In this document: positions 20,541-20,646 of the stretch, one piece after another
Position numbering within the stretch: the stretch's first letter is position 1
Layout: each line of letters opens with the position of its first letter
From: Nanogingivalis sp963517825
GTDB lineage: Bacteria; Patescibacteriota; Saccharimonadia; Saccharimonadales; Saccharimonadaceae
NCBI GenBank assembly: GCA_963517825.1
Contig: CAUQGB010000010.1
Location: 1-20,646 of the forward strand
DNA: 20,646 nt
Direction: 5' to 3'
Program-made: the position numbers and the translations under genes
Notes under the pieces: generated by a model
Seen by the model: only the letters and a program-made list of their open reading frames with translations
Databases searched by the model: none
What the model was told of the DNA's origin: nothing

Positions 20541-20646
20541 TAGTTCGACGCGTGGAGTTAATAAATCGCGAGATTGAACTGATAATTATGAACTTTAACA
20601 ATTTAATTGTGCAAATTTATCGTCAGTCTATTTTATAGATTATCAA
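20541..20646 (+). other. 5' region of the next transcript, starting with a hairpin
   Basis: From the expected start the RNA opens with AGTTCGA (20542-20548) pairing with TTGAACT (20574-20580, one G.U) and CGCG pairing with CGCG (20549-20552 with 20567-20570). A 16-codon reading frame starts at ATG 20588 but I see no evidence it is used. It could be the leader of an rRNA or other stable RNA operon or of a protein gene; the sequence ends before this can be told. Confidence 0.4.

Noticed and set aside
20588..20638. 16-codon frame at the right edge
   Set aside because: No ribosome binding site before it and no conserved feature; too little sequence to judge.
1..20646. TGA = glycine code as in Gracilibacteria/SR1
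   Set aside because: TGA is the natural stop of miaA and gyrA at the family-typical length, and no conserved glycine position is encoded by TGA.
1..20646. Insertion sequences, prophage, integron or toxin-antitoxin genes
   Set aside because: No transposase, integrase or toxin motifs and no long terminal inverted repeats were seen; the HTH-nucleotidyltransferase gene has no HEPN or other toxin partner.

Overview
The window looks like a chromosomal piece of a small-genome, AT-rich bacterium of the Patescibacteria (CPR), most likely Saccharibacteria (TM7)-like. The reasons are the compact, reduced forms of housekeeping proteins (a threonyl-tRNA synthetase without its TGS domain, a one-cysteine L28, a 131-kDa-subunit-free short GyrB), a CPR-type membrane-anchored secretion ATPase next to small unassigned membrane proteins, and a standard stop code: TGA ends miaA and gyrA, which argues against the TGA=Gly groups (Gracilibacteria/Absconditabacteria). 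The lineage call is inference; no 16S gene is present.

Layout. 1-957: the 3' end of a probable membrane glycosyltransferase, then about 600 bases without a gene that seem to hold a leftward structured transcript. 958-5138: tRNA-Val(GAC) facing left; then rightward thrS-miaA, and a two-gene unit of an HTH/nucleotidyltransferase regulator and a metallo-beta-lactamase-fold protein that has lost its main metal motif. 5172-6124: rpmB (L28) and an M50 protease diverging from interlocked promoters. 6158-6720: a short structured RNA of unknown family with its own promoter, then the RNase P RNA gene. 6728-9368: leftward infC-rpmI-rplT and comM (yifB). 9412-10565: an RNA-rich island with tmRNA, a candidate leftward three-hairpin sRNA, and a candidate rightward structured RNA of about 390 nt. 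10585-14362: a three-gene unit ending in a VirD4/TraD-like ATPase. 14367-15423: two leftward membrane proteins, one with a DUF11-like extracellular domain. 15502-20451: gyrB-gyrA and a DUF212 (divergent PAP2) membrane protein. 20506-end: a strong promoter and the start of another transcript.

How it works together. Most of the window is information processing: tRNA charging and modification, ribosomal proteins and IF3, RNase P RNA, tmRNA and gyrase. The envelope and DNA-transfer part is comM (branch migration in transformation) plus the secretion ATPase unit. Promoters share a strikingly uniform extended -10 (TGnTAWAAT), and several genes have the -10 only 7-9 bases before the ATG, so their mRNAs are probably leaderless. 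The most novel material is not protein coding: three structured intergenic RNAs that I cannot assign to a known family (371-718 minus, 6173-6315 plus, 10177-10565 plus), plus the three-hairpin sRNA candidate at 9864-10006 minus.
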